Source: Candidatus Thalassarchaeum betae
GTDB taxonomy: Archaea > Thermoplasmatota > Poseidoniia > Poseidoniales > Thalassarchaeaceae
Length of the DNA stretch: 48,482 nucleotides
Direction: 5' to 3'
Assembly: GCA_022447095.1 (NCBI GenBank)
Contig: JAKUUP010000009.1
Span: 1 to 48,482 of the forward strand
Shown here: one piece after another, positions 1 through 6,704 of the stretch
How positions within the stretch are numbered: the stretch's first letter is position 1
Layout of the letters: the number at the start of each line of letters is the position of its first letter
The notes under the pieces: generated by a model
What the model was told of the DNA's origin: nothing
Databases searched by the model: none
Seen by the model: only the letters and a program-made list of their open reading frames with translations
Made by a program: the position numbers and the translations under genes

Positions 1-525
1 CTCAAAGATTGTGGTATCTCCTATGCCATCGTTCGTCCGACCGTCCTGTTCGGAGGAGGCAGGAATGTGCTCGTGAATAATATCGCATGGATGCTTCGAT
101 ACATCCCCGTATTCGGGTTGTTCGGATGGGGGAACTACCCTCTACAGCCGGTCCATGTTAGGGATGTTGCGAGGATTGCAATCGAACTGGGTGCCCGTGA
201 CGATGATATCACTCGCGATGCCACTGGTCCGGAAACCTACCTCTACAAGGATTTCATCAAGTTAATCGCCAAAAGCATGAGTGTGCGACGTCTGATACTC
301 CCGATGCCCGCAATCATGGCCTGGCTGGCTGGCTGGGTCATGGGGCTGTTCCTCAAGGACATGGTGATTACTCGTGGCGAGATTCGCGGATTGATGCAGG
401 GCCTCGTCGCCTCTGATGAAGAGCCACTCGGAGAAATCTCATTCAGTGAGTGGGTTGCCGAGAAAGGGTCTGAACTGGGTAAGCACTACTACAACGATCT
501 GGAAGAGCGCGAATACCGAACATAG
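1..525 (+). CDS. NAD(P)-binding SDR/epimerase-like protein, NDUFA9-like (5' end cut by window)
   Basis: The reading frame is open from base 1 and ends at TAG 523-525, so only the C-terminal ~174 residues are seen. The remaining part has the IVRPTVLFGGG segment and the QPVHVRDVARI segment that are typical of atypical short-chain dehydrogenases of the NAD-dependent epimerase / complex I NDUFA9-like group. In these families that region closes the substrate side of a Rossmann fold. The Rossmann glycine motif and catalytic Tyr/Lys would be upstream and cannot be checked. A hydrophobic stretch (LILPMPAIMAWLAGW) in the C-terminal half could touch the membrane. The exact substrate is unknown. GTG at 67 is an internal codon here, not a believable start. 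Confidence 0.75.
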   Translation, partial: LKDCGISYAIVRPTVLFGGGRNVLVNNIAWMLRYIPVFGLFGWGNYPLQPVHVRDVARIAIELGARDDDITRDATGPETYLYKDFIKLIAKSMSVRRLILPMPAIMAWLAGWVMGLFLKDMVITRGEIRGLMQGLVASDEEPLGEISFSEWVAEKGSELGKHYYNDLEEREYRT

Positions 526-575
526 ACTACCCTCTGAAACACACCGTTGAAGTCTAGGGTCTTCCTCTCAACTTC

Positions 576-701
576 ATGCTTGAACAGGTCGCGGCATTCA
601 TTGCCGTACTCCTAATCATTCCAGGTTGGGCTATAGCACTCATTGCAATATTCGCATATCTCTGGAGAATTCTATCTAGATCCGATCGGTCATCTGAATG
701 A
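576..701 (+). CDS. Small single-span membrane protein candidate, 41 aa
   Basis: An ATG at 576 opens 41 codons ending in TGA at 699-701. The product starts MLEQVAAFIAVLLIIPGW, continues hydrophobic to about residue 30 and ends in a polar arginine/serine tail (RSDRSSE), which looks like one membrane helix with a basic cytoplasmic end. It fills most of the gap between the SDR gene and the convergent antiporter gene. No clear Shine-Dalgarno site is seen. It is unrecognised; it could be a chance open frame, because hydrophobic composition alone is weak evidence. Confidence 0.35.
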   Translation: MLEQVAAFIAVLLIIPGWAIALIAIFAYLWRILSRSDRSSE

Positions 702-765
702 CCATTTGTCAAGAAAGAAAGATGAGACCCATTGACTTGTAGGTGAGTCAGGGGGTAACTTATGT

Positions 766-1896
766 TCAGGGGTGGAACAAGAAGGCCGCGCCTAGGACGA
801 CATAGGCGCCTAGAAGCAGAGCTCCCTCCAGCCAGTTCGACTTCCCATCTGAGGCGATGATATTTACGATTAGCACAGCGAGGAATGCCGATACCGTCTC
901 GAGCATACCGAACTCGAATGTGAGTGGGACTCCGAGAATCCATGCGATGATAATCATCATAGGTGCTACGAAGACTGCTATCTGCGTTGACGATCCCATC
1001 GAGATCGCGAACGAGAGGTCCATCTTGTCCTTGGCAGCCACGGATACGGCGGTGAAGTGCTCTGCTGCGTTACCGAAGAGAGGTAGCAGGATGACACCGA
1101 TGAACAAGTGTGGTAGGCCCATCTCATCGGCGGCGGTCTCCACTGAGTGAACTAGAACCTCGGCCATCCATGAGACCAGTACGGTAGCGACAACCAGCAG
1201 TATGATGGCGTCGCGTTGGCTCATCTCGGGATTCTCATGGTCGTGTGACTCCGTAGCGAACAACTCGACATGGGTTCTGAACTGGAAGAACAGGAACAGC
1301 CCGTACATAATCAGCAGGACTACTGCAGCGATGTGACTGAGATTGGTCACTCCATCAGCACCTTCTTGGCCCCCGACGGTGGAATTGAACACCGCTGGGA
1401 TGATCAGCACCATCATAGCCAGCAGCAGGAGTGATCCGTTCGAGCTAACTTGCGTCTCCGAGAACTTCTGCTCTGAGTGGTGGATTCCCCCCCACACGAA
1501 GGCTAACCCCATGACTAGCAGCAGGTTCCCGAGTATGCTCCCAATCAGGCTTGCCTGCACCAGATGTATCATGGTGGACTCGGTCGAACTGCCAACGGCT
1601 GCCTGCGACGCAGCGTAGATGGCCAAGAACGCGATGATCATCTCGGCGGCATTACCGAAGGTAGCGTTCAGAAGGCCGCCGACCGACTCGGAGGTCCTCA
1701 GGGCAATCTCCTCTGTCGCCCTGCCCATCAGGAAAGCCAGCGGCATGATCGCCACCAGCGATGAGAAGAAGGCCATGGATTCGTCGTGCTCCACGTAAGC
1801 GTAGTAGCAAGTCGCTGGCAAGGCGAGGAGTAGAATGTTGAGTTTGGTGACCCTGGGATCCATTGCGCGAACCCAACTGATGTGGCCATCGGACAT
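766..1896 (-). CDS. Ca2+/H+ antiporter (CaCA superfamily, CAX/ChaA type)
   Basis: Membrane antiporter expected to export Ca2+ in exchange for protons. Both inverted alpha-repeat motifs of the CAX family are visible: GRATEEIALRTSESVGGLLN followed by ATFGNAAEMI in the first half, and LPLFGNAAEHFTAVSVAAKD followed by GSSTQIAVFVAP in the second half, including the paired acidic residues (Glu of GNAAE) that bind the cation. About ten to eleven hydrophobic segments span the ~376 residues, the usual family length. The start chosen is ATG 1896, preceded by AGGTTGAG; ATG 1863 is also possible. A longer version from 1947 would run into the divergent kinase gene's promoter. The gene converges on the SDR gene and diverges from the AK6-like kinase. 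Confidence 0.88.
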   Translation of the reverse strand: MSDGHISWVRAMDPRVTKLNILLLALPATCYYAYVEHDESMAFFSSLVAIMPLAFLMGRATEEIALRTSESVGGLLNATFGNAAEMIIAFLAIYAASQAAVGSSTESTMIHLVQASLIGSILGNLLLVMGLAFVWGGIHHSEQKFSETQVSSNGSLLLLAMMVLIIPAVFNSTVGGQEGADGVTNLSHIAAVVLLIMYGLFLFFQFRTHVELFATESHDHENPEMSQRDAIILLVVATVLVSWMAEVLVHSVETAADEMGLPHLFIGVILLPLFGNAAEHFTAVSVAAKDKMDLSFAISMGSSTQIAVFVAPMMIIIAWILGVPLTFEFGMLETVSAFLAVLIVNIIASDGKSNWLEGALLLGAYVVLGAAFLFHP

Positions 1897-1985
1897 GCCG
1901 CTCAACCTGCGGCTGGTTGGGAGGATGGTCAATATTGCGCCGGCCACGCGCAGTATTCATGGCTTCCTTACTGGCCGGGGGGCTT

Positions 1986-2528
1986 GTGACCGGTGACTTT
2001 CGCCTCGCTCTGACTGGTACCCCTGGTACGGGGAAGAGTACCGTAGCACGGAACCTCTCTGAAAGGGGGTACACGGTGGTTTCAGTTGAGTCTTTAGCGC
2101 GCGAGCATGAATGTCTGGGCGAGGTCGACCCTGCAGATGGAGCGAGGTCCATCGACCTCGACATGTTGCACGACTCACTTGCACCTGGATGGTCCTCGCC
2201 GCCTGAACATCCGGTCATCATCGACGGTCATCTGTCCCATCACCTCCCCAGCGATGCCGTGGTCGTGCTGCGCTGCTCGCCAGATATCCTTGAAGCGAGG
2301 CTCGTAAGCAGAGGTTACTCAGCCGAGAAGACACAGGCCAACTGCGAGTGGGAGTTGCTCGGTGGAGCGTGGAACGAGCGCGAGAGGGGGTCCGCGTGGA
2401 TCGAGTTCGACACCACGGACAGCGATGTCTCCTCTGTCGTCGAGTCTCTGTCGCATTGGATATCAGATGGCTTCAAGCCAGCAAGCCCGGGCTCGGTGAT
2501 TGACTGGGTAGCCCGTATGGAGGAGTGA
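1986..2528 (+). CDS. AK6/Fap7-type adenylate kinase
   Basis: A 180-residue P-loop kinase of the archaeal/eukaryotic AK6 family, whose members transfer phosphate between ATP and AMP and, in yeast (Fap7), take part in late small-subunit ribosome maturation. The Walker A motif GTPGTGKST lies close to the N terminus, the family motif IDGHLSHHLP is present near the middle, and the lid-type stretch RLVSRGYSAEKTQANCEWE follows. GTG 1986 is preferred because it gives the family's usual length with only a few residues before the P-loop strand; ATG 1959 in frame would add a hydrophobic MASLLAGGL that looks out of place. The stop overlaps the region just before the next gene, suggesting co-transcription with the phosphatidyltransferase. 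Confidence 0.85.
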   Translation: MTGDFRLALTGTPGTGKSTVARNLSERGYTVVSVESLAREHECLGEVDPADGARSIDLDMLHDSLAPGWSSPPEHPVIIDGHLSHHLPSDAVVVLRCSPDILEARLVSRGYSAEKTQANCEWELLGGAWNERERGSAWIEFDTTDSDVSSVVESLSHWISDGFKPASPGSVIDWVARMEE

Positions 2529-2530
2529 GA

Positions 2531-3205
2531 ATGTTCGAGAAGATGAGGGGGGTTTGGACCAAGGCCATCGAGCCCCTCGTGCAGAAACTTGGCAATCTCG
2601 ACCCAAGCGTCCTGACTTGGGGTAGCCTAGTAGTCGCCCTCTTGGCCTTCTACATGCTCTCAGATGCCGGCCTCGACAACAACGGCGCGACGATGATCGG
2701 CTTGGCCGTTCTGCTCATCATGTTCGCCGGGGTGCTGGACGCTCTCGATGGAGCTCTGGCTCGGCACCAAGGCGTCGATAGTCCGTACGGCGACTTCCTC
2801 GATCACACAATCGACAGGGTCGTCGACGTCGGCCTTGTGATCGCCATAGGGATGAATGTGGCCTTCGTCGACGAATTTAGTTCTGGCCTCATTGCTGCTG
2901 TCCTGACCCTGTTCGGCTCCTACATGGGAACGCAATCCCAATCGGTAGGGCTCGACAGGATTTACGGCGGCTTCTCTCGGGCTGACAGGATGGTGCTCAC
3001 TCTCGCCTGTCTCATCGCCGCCGCTTGGCAAGCATACTCCGGAGGAGCGGGTATCGATGTCAGCGGCATCGAATACGCCGACTGGCTGATGCTGGGCAAC
3101 ACGAATCTCAACGGTATGACCGCCGCTCTGGCCGTCTCGGCCTGGGGAGGGGTCTACACCTTCCTCGTCCGCTTCATCAAGACGCGTAATCAGTTGCTGG
3201 GCTGA
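2531..3205 (+). CDS. CDP-alcohol phosphatidyltransferase (archaetidyl-headgroup transferase type)
   Basis: An integral membrane enzyme that swaps CMP in a CDP-activated lipid or alcohol for another alcohol, used in phospholipid headgroup synthesis. The complete signature D-x2-DG-x2-AR-x8-G-x3-D-x3-D is present (D70, D73, G74, A77, R78, G87, D91, D95), which supplies the metal-binding aspartates. Around six hydrophobic helices follow. The 224-residue length fits archaetidylinositol-phosphate synthase and relatives, but the substrate cannot be told from sequence. Start ATG 2531 is favoured because GGAGG (2519-2523) sits seven bases upstream; the gene begins three bases after the kinase stop, so the two are probably one operon. 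Confidence 0.87.
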   Translation: MFEKMRGVWTKAIEPLVQKLGNLDPSVLTWGSLVVALLAFYMLSDAGLDNNGATMIGLAVLLIMFAGVLDALDGALARHQGVDSPYGDFLDHTIDRVVDVGLVIAIGMNVAFVDEFSSGLIAAVLTLFGSYMGTQSQSVGLDRIYGGFSRADRMVLTLACLIAAAWQAYSGGAGIDVSGIEYADWLMLGNTNLNGMTAALAVSAWGGVYTFLVRFIKTRNQLLG

Positions 3206-3236
3206 CGGCTTGTGTGGGTCCCCATTGAAACACGCC

Positions 3237-3257
3237 CCTCCCGCCGAAGGCGGGGGG
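3237..3257 (+). terminator. GC-rich hairpin between the phosphatidyltransferase gene and ftsZ
   Basis: Bases 3237-3245 pair with 3249-3257 around a GAA loop, a nine-pair stem with one G-T wobble. It lies 32 bases after the phosphatidyltransferase stop and 17 bases before the ftsZ ATG. There is no T-run after it, so it may be a processing or stability element or a structured leader rather than a classical terminator. Confidence 0.5.
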
Positions 3258-3274
3258 TAACGGTTATCCTCTCT

Positions 3275-4408
3275 ATGACTCGCCTCGGCTTTGTGGACAT
3301 CGTTGAGAGAGCTGCGGCTTTTGACCCTAACATCGTCAGGCCGAGCGACCAAGGCGACATGAAGAACGATGCGGAACTGAAGAGCCTCCTCAAGTCGCTG
3401 CAACCTAAGATACGGGTGTTTGGCTGCGGAGGCTGCGGCTCCAACACCGTTGCGAGGCTCGAGCTTGAGGGGTTGTTCGACGGGACCTATGTCAAGGGGC
3501 TGGCAGTGAACACCGACGCCCAGCACCTGCTGCGGGTCAATGTCGAGAACAAGGTATTGATTGGTCGCTCTGCCAGAGGCAGGGGGGCCGGTGGCGACCC
3601 TGAGAAGGGAGAGCAGGCCGCATACGAGTCAGAGCGGACGCTCAATACGGAGGTCGAAGATTGCGACCTGGCATTCATCACAGCGGGATTGGGAGGTGGC
3701 ACTGGGACAGGGAGTGCCCATGTTGTTGCTCGGCTGGCTCGTTCAGCAGGAGCACTGACCATCGCCGTGGTGAGTTATCCCTTCCTCTCGGAGGGGTCTC
3801 TGCGGAAGCAGAATGCAGAATGGGGTTTGGAGAGGTTGCGGGAGGTGTGCGACACAGTCGTCGTGCTTCCCAACGAGCGCCTCCTCGAAGTCGACGGGGT
3901 ACGAGACCTGCCTCTAGACGCTGCATTCCGCGTCGCAGACGAGTTGCTGATGAGGAGTATTGCCGGAGTCTCCGAGATGCTATCCAAGGAGGGTGTGGTC
4001 AACCTTGACTTCCAAGACCTCCGCTCCGTGATGGAAAATGGGGGTGGTGTGGCGGTGATCGGACTTGGAGAGGCGAAGGGCGAAGGCAGCGCCGAGAAGG
4101 CCACGGAGGAGGCTCTGGAATCACCGCTTCTGGATGTCGATATCTCCGATGTCCGCGGCGCTCTGGTCAACGTCGTCGGCGGACCCACCCTGTCACTCGG
4201 GGACGCAGAACTGTGCGCTAAGTTGATCGGAGACAAGATCAATCCCTACGCTAGGATAATCTGGGGTGCCACCACCGATGATACGATGGGGGATCAGATT
4301 AGGGTTCTGCTAGTGCTGACGGGTGTGAAGAGTGAGCAGATCGACGGTGCGACACAGCACACCCAGATGCGTAACCTCACTCAGCGTAAGGTCGAGTTCG
4401 TGAACTGA
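3275..4408 (+). CDS. ftsZ: Cell division GTPase FtsZ (euryarchaeal type)
   Basis: Tubulin-superfamily GTPase that polymerises into the division ring. Visible landmarks are the nucleotide-binding FGCGGCGSNT segment (residues ~49-58), NTDAQHLL, the tubulin signature GGGTGTG (~140-146), and the T7 loop NLDFQDLRSVM with the catalytic aspartates. Overall order and the C-terminal IIWGATTDD segment match euryarchaeal FtsZ rather than CetZ. The start at ATG 3275 gives an N-terminal extension of ~44 residues before the first strand, similar in size to that of methanogen FtsZ; a later ATG at 3359 is possible. The short C terminus (TQRKVEFVN) has no obvious bacterial-style FtsA/ZipA binding tail. Confidence 0.95.
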   Translation: MTRLGFVDIVERAAAFDPNIVRPSDQGDMKNDAELKSLLKSLQPKIRVFGCGGCGSNTVARLELEGLFDGTYVKGLAVNTDAQHLLRVNVENKVLIGRSARGRGAGGDPEKGEQAAYESERTLNTEVEDCDLAFITAGLGGGTGTGSAHVVARLARSAGALTIAVVSYPFLSEGSLRKQNAEWGLERLREVCDTVVVLPNERLLEVDGVRDLPLDAAFRVADELLMRSIAGVSEMLSKEGVVNLDFQDLRSVMENGGGVAVIGLGEAKGEGSAEKATEEALESPLLDVDISDVRGALVNVVGGPTLSLGDAELCAKLIGDKINPYARIIWGATTDDTMGDQIRVLLVLTGVKSEQIDGATQHTQMRNLTQRKVEFVN

Positions 4409-4428
4409 ATGAAGTCGACAATGGATTT

Positions 4429-4446
4429 CGAGCCCCTTAGGGCTCG
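4429..4446 (+). repeat. Hairpin CGAGCCCCTTAGGGCTCG upstream of secE
   Basis: Seven-pair stem (4429-4435 with 4440-4446) with a CTTA loop, placed after the ftsZ stop and about ten bases before the TTAAAT promoter element. Nearly the same sequence with one inserted G occurs on the minus strand at 17348-17366 next to another start region. Confidence 0.55.
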
Positions 4447-4455
4447 CCCGGCGTG

Positions 4456-4463
4456 CTTAAATG
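4456..4463 (+). promoter_or_regulatory. Probable TATA-like box for secE-spt5
   Basis: CTTAAATG lies 38 bases before the secE ATG. With the archaeal TATA-to-start spacing of about 25 bases, transcription would begin near 4485, leaving a short leader containing a G-rich ribosome-binding stretch (GGGGG before the ATG). Confidence 0.4.
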
Positions 4464-4500
4464 GGGTCTGTCGGTCGCCGGGTCGCTTTGGGGGTTAGTC

Positions 4501-4764
4501 ATGGCTATCGAAAGTTCCAATGTCGGTCCGATAGAGGAGACTGTGCAGGGCTGGCAAGATGGAATCGAGGGGCGCGTTCGTAGCCTCCAGACCGGATCTT
4601 ACGCCCGAATCCTCAAGATGGCTAGGAAGCCATCGAAGCAGGAGTTCCGCCAGACCGTGATAGTCTGTGGTATCGGGATGTTTATCCTCGGCGCCATCGG
4701 ATTCGTAATGCTGTGGTTGATGGATAGTGCCTTCCCGTCCTTCTTCGGTTGGCTCACCGACTAA
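4501..4764 (+). CDS. secE: Preprotein translocase subunit SecE (Sec61 gamma)
   Basis: Small tail-anchored subunit that clamps the SecY channel. The 87-residue product has an amphipathic N-terminal part, the conserved ILKMARKPSKQEF segment, and one C-terminal membrane helix (VCGIGMFILGAIGFVMLWL), exactly the archaeal SecE pattern. ATG 4501 is chosen because upstream codons in the open frame add a second hydrophobic segment that the family does not have, and because the promoter element lies between. It sits directly before spt5, the usual archaeal order, 12 bases apart. Confidence 0.92.
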   Translation: MAIESSNVGPIEETVQGWQDGIEGRVRSLQTGSYARILKMARKPSKQEFRQTVIVCGIGMFILGAIGFVMLWLMDSAFPSFFGWLTD

Positions 4765-4776
4765 TGAGATGATTAC

Positions 4777-5643
4777 ATGTCTGATGCTTTCACTGTCTAC
4801 ATCCGTAATGGGGAGAGGGTCCTGCTGATGCAGCGAGCTGATGGAGTCGCAGACTTCCCCGGGGCTTGGGACGGAATCTACGGAGTCGGAGATCCGGAAG
4901 ATTTGGACGCCGTCATCGCTAGGATTACCGAAGTCACTGGAATTGATGCAGAGAATCTCGAATACGTCCGTACTGGAGGCGCTCGAGGCCTCGCTTATGG
5001 AAACCGCCTCCAAGACGTCGCTCCGGTGCTCTTCGTCAGCGGAGTGGACGAGATCGATGCACGAGGCCTGTACAAGGGATTCGAATGGATCGACCCCGGC
5101 GATATCCAAAACAAGGAGTACGCCACTCCTCAGATCCGTGACATGTACGGAGACGTTGCTTCTTTCCTGTACATCCTCAAGACCTCTATCGGACAGGAGC
5201 AGAATGTTGCTAGGGAAATTCAAGCAAGGCTCTCTGGAACCGGTTCGCTCAGGGATATCCAAGACGAGGTCTTCGGTGTTCTCAGTCCGCACTTCATGCG
5301 TGGCTACATCTTCGTCGAAGCTTCTGCTCTGCACCATGTCGAGAAACTCATCGGGCGAGTTGGGGTCTCCACCACGCCAATGAAGAACTGTCGCAAGGTG
5401 CTCGGCGGGGAGTCTCCTTTGGGTGACGTCCTACCCTACCTCGAGCCGAAGGCGGCTACTGCCGGCATCGAAGAGGGTTGCATCGTGGAAATTCATGGCG
5501 GTGCCTTCCGCGGACAGGCTGCACGCGTAACCCGTGTTACCGAGTCCAAGGAAGAGGTTACGGTCGAGCTTTTCGAGGCGGCCGTTCCTGTGGCTCTGAC
5601 GGTGCGCGCCGATCAGGTTAGAGTGACTCAGCGCGTTGAGTAG
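4777..5643 (+). CDS. spt5: Transcription elongation factor Spt5 with N-terminal Nudix-like domain
   Basis: Residues ~129-222 form the NGN domain (FLYILKTSIGQEQNVA ... GYIFVEA), which binds the RNA polymerase clamp with Spt4, and ~228-285 form a KOW domain, the normal archaeal Spt5/NusG layout of ~150 residues. Residues 1-~125 are extra and read as a Nudix fold: VLLMQRADG, PGAWDGIYGVGD, a Nudix-box-like stretch at 36-56 ending ITEVTGI, and FEWIDPGDIQ with TPQI. The box keeps the glycines and one glutamate (E52) but lacks the REx2EE residues, so it is probably not catalytic. No stop or strong ribosome site separates the parts; an internal ATG at 5143 could start a separate NGN-KOW product but has no Shine-Dalgarno. 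Position between secE and uL11 supports the Spt5 call. Confidence 0.88.
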   Translation: MSDAFTVYIRNGERVLLMQRADGVADFPGAWDGIYGVGDPEDLDAVIARITEVTGIDAENLEYVRTGGARGLAYGNRLQDVAPVLFVSGVDEIDARGLYKGFEWIDPGDIQNKEYATPQIRDMYGDVASFLYILKTSIGQEQNVAREIQARLSGTGSLRDIQDEVFGVLSPHFMRGYIFVEASALHHVEKLIGRVGVSTTPMKNCRKVLGGESPLGDVLPYLEPKAATAGIEEGCIVEIHGGAFRGQAARVTRVTESKEEVTVELFEAAVPVALTVRADQVRVTQRVE

Positions 5644-5652
5644 CGTTGAGGC

Positions 5653-5667
5653 ACGCCCTACGGGCGT
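5653..5667 (+). terminator. Short hairpin after spt5
   Basis: ACGCCC pairs with GGGCGT around a TAC loop, ten bases after the spt5 stop and about twelve bases before the TATA-like box of the uL11 gene. There is no T-run. Confidence 0.45.
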
Positions 5668-5678
5668 TGCATCACTCT

Positions 5679-5687
5679 CAAATATGG
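5679..5687 (+). promoter_or_regulatory. Probable TATA box for the ribosomal stalk genes
   Basis: CAAATATGG lies 42 bases before the uL11 ATG, placing a predicted start of transcription near 5708-5712. This suggests the ribosomal protein genes have their own promoter apart from secE-spt5. Confidence 0.45.
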
Positions 5688-5713
5688 AAAGCAGGTCGGC
5701 GGGGCGCACTTAC

Positions 5714-5720
5714 AGGAGGT
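5714..5720 (+). promoter_or_regulatory. Strong Shine-Dalgarno site fixing the uL11 start
   Basis: AGGAGGT ends eight bases before ATG 5729. It is the clearest ribosome-binding site in the window and shows that the shortened uL11 frame begins here. Confidence 0.8.
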
Positions 5721-5728
5721 TGTCACGA

Positions 5729-6007
5729 ATGTCTGCACGTAACGAAACGCCGCACAAGGTGATTCAGACGCTGGGGCAGAAGACGTGTAACGGCTCCTGG
5801 GAAGAGGCTTCGGAGAACCTGACAATGGATCAGGTAAAGAAGATTGCAGAGGACCAGAAGGGCCGCCTGACAGGCGCTGATCTGTACGCTCGTTGCCGCG
5901 AGGTCATGGGTACCTGCGTCTCGATGCGAGTGCATGTTGAGGGTATGACTCCGAAGGATGCCCTGCAAGCAATGAGTGAGGGGAAGTTTAGCGAACATTT
6001 CAATTGA
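5729..6007 (+). CDS. rpl11: Ribosomal protein uL11, C-terminal domain only (N-terminal domain absent)
   Basis: The 92-residue product contains the rRNA-binding C-terminal domain of uL11: NLTMDQVKKIAEDQ, then REVMGTCVSMRVHVEG, then a C-terminal helix. That domain binds the GTPase-associated region of 23S rRNA. Archaeal uL11 is normally ~155-165 residues; here the N-terminal ~65-70 residues, including the proline-rich PGPPLGPALG helix region that contacts elongation factors, are missing. The first ~30 residues begin near the inter-domain linker. The bases from the Spt5 stop to the ATG hold a hairpin, TATA-like box and perfect Shine-Dalgarno, not a frame-shifted N-terminal domain, so the shortening looks genuine. 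Gene order (spt5-uL11-uL1-uL10-L12) confirms identity. Confidence 0.88.
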   Translation: MSARNETPHKVIQTLGQKTCNGSWEEASENLTMDQVKKIAEDQKGRLTGADLYARCREVMGTCVSMRVHVEGMTPKDALQAMSEGKFSEHFN

Positions 6008-6059
6008 GAGTTCACGGATTGCGGGAGAGGGTTTCCTCGTTGACCGCAGAGGTGGTAAA

Positions 6060-6704
6060 ATGCAGGAAAACATTCAGACGGCGATTCAACAGGCGCTCGA
6101 TGACTCGCCGGAACGCAAGTTCGTCGAGTCCGTCGAGATTGCATTCACCCTCAAGGACGTCGACCTGAAGAATCCCGCCAACAGGATTCAGGAGGAAGTT
6201 AGGCTGCCCTCCGGAAGGGGCAAGCCGATTCGCATCACGATGTTTGCCGGCGGCGAGATGGCTACCAAAGCCAAAGCCGCAGGAATCGACGTCATTGATC
6301 CAGCCACCATCGAGGACATCGCTGGCAACCGACAGCAGGCCCGTAAGATAGCCAACAAGAGTGACTTCTTTCTCTCTGAAATCCCCCATATGGGAACCGT
6401 CGGTAGATTCCTTGGAGTGGTATTGGGACCCCGAGGCAAGATGCCGCGCCCTGTCCCACCAAACCTTGACCCTGGGATGATCGCTGCTGGACTCAAGGAT
6501 ACCGCGGTCGTCAGATCGCGTGACAGGATCACTTTCCATACCGCTGTGGGCTCGCGCGAGCAGGGGCTCGACGACCTTACTACCAACGCAATGGCCGTTT
6601 GGAACAGGGTTACGGGCAAGTTGGAACGGGGGGCGAGCAATATCCGCTCCTGCTACATCAAGACCTCAATGGGTCCCTCCGTCAAGGTGGAGGTGATTGA
6701 GTGA
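6060..6704 (+). CDS. rpl1: Ribosomal protein uL1
   Basis: Builds the mobile L1 stalk of the large subunit near the E site and in archaea also represses its own mRNA. The 214-residue length is normal. The conserved LGPRGKMPRPVP segment, FFLSEIPHMGTVGRFLGVV before it, and the C-terminal SNIRSCYIKTSMGPSVKV are present. Start ATG 6060 is chosen because AGAGGTGG (6048-6055) lies just upstream and because longer versions overlap the uL11 gene. Its TGA overlaps the next ATG by one base (TGATG). Confidence 0.95.
   Translation: MQENIQTAIQQALDDSPERKFVESVEIAFTLKDVDLKNPANRIQEEVRLPSGRGKPIRITMFAGGEMATKAKAAGIDVIDPATIEDIAGNRQQARKIANKSDFFLSEIPHMGTVGRFLGVVLGPRGKMPRPVPPNLDPGMIAAGLKDTAVVRSRDRITFHTAVGSREQGLDDLTTNAMAVWNRVTGKLERGASNIRSCYIKTSMGPSVKVEVIE

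Noticed and set aside
2660-3526. 288-codon minus-strand frame opposite the phosphatidyltransferase and ftsZ
   Set aside because: The plus strand holds full CDP-alcohol transferase and FtsZ motifs, and the antisense frame crosses their junction.
3275-4408. CetZ identity for the tubulin-family protein
   Set aside because: Motifs and C-terminal IIWGAT follow FtsZ; the CetZ-specific layout is not seen.
4495-5337. 280-codon open frame antisense to secE/spt5
   Set aside because: It is the complement of two clearly conserved genes; its peptide (acidic, serine-rich) resembles no family.
5636-5728. Extension of uL11 further upstream or a frameshifted N-terminal domain
   Set aside because: No frame upstream shows the GPPLGPALG-type sequence; the region holds a hairpin, TATA-like box and Shine-Dalgarno.
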